From positions 1 to 6,512 of the forward strand of contig JAEZHF010000057.1 of the NCBI GenBank assembly GCA_023416745.1: 6,512 nucleotides of DNA. Direction: 5' to 3'. Below are positions 6,193 to 6,512 of this stretch, one piece after another. Under the pieces are notes generated by a model. It worked only from the letters and a program-made list of their open reading frames with translations, made no database searches and was not told where the DNA came from. The position numbers and the translations under genes are program-made. Origin of the DNA: Bacillota bacterium. GTDB taxonomy: Bacteria > Bacillota > Clostridia > Christensenellales > SZUA-584. The stretch's first letter is position 1. Each line of letters starts with the position of its first letter.

Positions 6193-6512
6193 ATGAAAAA
6201 ATTAGGTGGAGAGTTAGGCTTTACCATGGTAGAAATAATTATTGTAGTTACCATTATGGGGATTATAGGTGCTATGCTAGTACCACAATTTTCAAGAACT
6301 ACTGAAAAAGCTAAAATAACCACAGACATTAGTTCTATTAAAGCTATTCAAAGGCAAATTAATCGTTATTATGCAGAGTTTGGAAAATTACCAGGGAATT
6401 CACCACAAACCATTTTAACTGAGTTGGTTACAAAAGATTATGTTGATGGTTCTTATGTTTCAGGAGGAAATTTAGAGGTAGGTACGTCAGGGGCTCAAAT
6501 GATTTTTGATGT
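6193..6512 (+). CDS. GspG/PilA-like type IV prepilin, 5' part (3' end outside window)
   Basis: The ATG at 6193 is preceded by GGGGTGA (6183-6189) and opens a frame of 106 codons that runs off the window. The leader MKKLGGELG is followed by FTMVEIIIVVTIMGIIGAM: cleavage after Gly9, Phe at +1, Glu at +5, and a hydrophobic helix to about residue 31 with the conserved Pro (VPQF) just after it. The helix continues as TTEKAKITTDISSIKAIQRQINRYY, then AEFGKLP and a helix TILTELVTKDYVDG, the layout of GspG and PilA-type major pilins (YYAxxGKxP, LxxxxYxxG). It lies 22 bases after the FimT-like gene, in the same operon. It is the best candidate here for a main pilus subunit, although small GspG-like minor pilins look the same over this stretch. 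The C-terminal domain cannot be judged. Confidence 0.9.
   Translation, partial: MKKLGGELGFTMVEIIIVVTIMGIIGAMLVPQFSRTTEKAKITTDISSIKAIQRQINRYYAEFGKLPGNSPQTILTELVTKDYVDGSYVSGGNLEVGTSGAQMIFD

Noticed and set aside
6060..6329. Minus-strand open frame across the two prepilin genes
   Set aside because: It is the antisense of two clear prepilins; its hydrophobic look comes from the reverse complement of the pilin transmembrane helix.

Overview
The window is AT-rich and reads as one co-directional operon segment on the + strand from a low-GC Firmicute, most likely a member of the Clostridia. The evidence is AT-rich codon use, strong Gram-positive Shine-Dalgarno (SD) sites, a lipobox-type lipoprotein signal and a YqeG-family HAD phosphatase, a family typical of Firmicutes. 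A lachnospiralean relative such as Cellulosilyticum is a guess from general resemblance, not a demonstrated assignment.

Layout, left to right: (1) the 3' part of a long secreted or pilus-associated protein whose start lies before the window (to 1087); (2) an 846-residue PilX-like membrane-anchored protein with a large beta-helix-like ectodomain (1092-3632); (3) a 492-residue lipoprotein of unknown function (3657-5135); (4) a YqeG-type HAD phosphatase (5167-5679); (5) a short FimT/GspH-like prepilin (5736-6170), preceded by a perfect 10-bp inverted repeat that touches its SD; (6) the 5' part of a GspG/PilA-like prepilin running off the window end (from 6193). The complete gaps between genes are 4, 24, 31, 56 and 22 bases. 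No terminator or convincing promoter was found, and no stretch over 300 bases lacks a gene.

The theme is type IV pilus or pseudopilus biogenesis. Genes 5 and 6 carry classical prepilin peptidase sites (G^YTLIE and G^FTMVE). Gene 2 has a PilX/GspK-like N-terminus without the usual Glu+5, a feature known from tip minor pilins. A working model is that the two small prepilins are structural or priming subunits, while the 846-residue protein, perhaps with the upstream partial protein, forms a tip or surface-exposed complex. The lipoprotein may be an envelope accessory factor. YqeG is probably a housekeeping passenger. No RNA genes, mobile elements, CRISPR arrays or origins were seen. The parts that deserve attention are the oversized PilX-like beta-helix protein, its unknown lipoprotein neighbour, and the hairpin before the first small prepilin.
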